Source: Methanocorpusculum sp. (GTDB taxonomy: Archaea > Halobacteriota > Methanomicrobia > Methanomicrobiales > Methanocorpusculaceae). Taken from it: DNA of 6,382 nt. Positions 6,246-6,382 of this stretch are shown piece by piece. A program made the translations under genes and the position numbers. Where the stretch lies: assembly GCA_029986195.1 (NCBI GenBank), contig DALTYF010000058.1, forward strand, positions 1 to 6,382. Reading direction: 5' to 3'. The notes under the pieces were generated by a model. It was not told where the DNA came from, searched no databases, and saw only the letters and a program-made list of their open reading frames with translations. Every line of letters starts with the position of its first letter. The stretch's first letter is position 1.

Positions 6246-6321
6246 GATATTTTCCCGCAAAACCTCCTCCCAGAAGTCCCTTTCGCCCTGAGAAACTCTG
6301 CGTGCCTGTTCAAAGGGCAAA

Positions 6322-6344
6322 GCACGCCGTCAGAGACGGCGTGC
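6322..6344. repeat. Perfect 10-bp inverted repeat (hairpin)
   Basis: GCACGCCGTC (6322-6331) and GACGGCGTGC (6335-6344) are exact reverse complements around the 3-base loop AGA. The left arm's GCACG can alternatively pair with CGTGC at 6301-6305, so two exclusive folds are possible. It could be the end of a convergent transcript or part of a structured RNA. It is not followed by a long T tract on either strand, so it is not a classical intrinsic terminator. Confidence 0.6.
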
Positions 6345-6382
6345 GATTGTCAGATACCCGGTATGGGAAACCTTTGTCGAAG
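6330..6382 (-). CDS. Possible 3' end of a convergent gene (partial)
   Basis: One minus-strand frame entering from the right edge is open for 16 codons, ending in HTGYLTIARRL before TGA at 6332-6330. The ending looks protein-like and would be convergent with Pelota, with minus-strand T tracts downstream. Sixteen codons are too few to be sure, and another frame stays open for 23 codons to a TGA at 6312. No product can be named. Confidence 0.2.
   Translation of the reverse strand, partial: STKVSHTGYLTIARRL

Noticed and set aside
6354..6364. Short palindrome ATACC-C-GGTAT as an operator
   Set aside because: Five-base arms with a one-base centre are expected by chance, and no neighbouring promoter can be seen before the window ends.
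1..6382. CRISPR array, tRNA, rRNA or insertion sequence
   Set aside because: I found no regularly spaced direct repeats, no tRNA-like cloverleaf, no rRNA signature, and no transposase or terminal inverted repeats.

Overview
The window is archaeal and most likely from a methanogen of the Methanomicrobiales. A Methanocorpusculum-like genome would fit, but the genus is a guess from protein flavour and moderate GC. The archaeal assignment rests on four proteins: an ABCE1/Rli1 ATPase with its N-terminal Fe-S domain, an archaeal/eukaryotic-type RqcH (NEMF/Rqc2), an archaeal Pelota without a GGQ loop, and a small Fe-S membrane protein. Short oligo-T tracts rather than classical bacterial terminators follow the operons, which also fits.

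Layout. Positions 1-554 hold no convincing gene, only imperfect repeats, small inverted repeats and an oligo-T terminator. A two-gene operon on the minus strand follows. It starts at 3045 with a 218-residue protein that joins an ABCE1-like two-[4Fe-4S] ferredoxin domain to three membrane segments resembling EMC6. Four bases after its stop comes ABCE1 (2384 to 555). A divergent promoter region of about 100 bp (3046-3148) contains one shared A/T tract and two palindromes. A second operon runs on the plus strand: RqcH (3149-5053), then Pelota (5050-6084), joined by an ATGA stop/start overlap. The right edge (6085-6382) has a plus-strand terminator, a perfect 10-bp hairpin, and perhaps the last codons of a convergent gene.

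How the genes work together. In established biology, Pelota (with aEF1A) recognises ribosomes with an empty or blocked A site. ABCE1 then splits the ribosome by ATP-driven rearrangement. RqcH/NEMF binds the released large subunit that still carries peptidyl-tRNA and can extend the nascent chain. All three steps of ribosome rescue and quality control are therefore encoded back to back from one short divergent promoter. The least familiar element is the fourth protein. Its soluble half is clearly related to the Fe-S domain of its operon partner ABCE1, and its membrane half resembles EMC6, a subunit of an Oxa1-family insertase complex. The inferred, untested idea is that it links ribosome recycling to the membrane, for example at sites of membrane-protein insertion.
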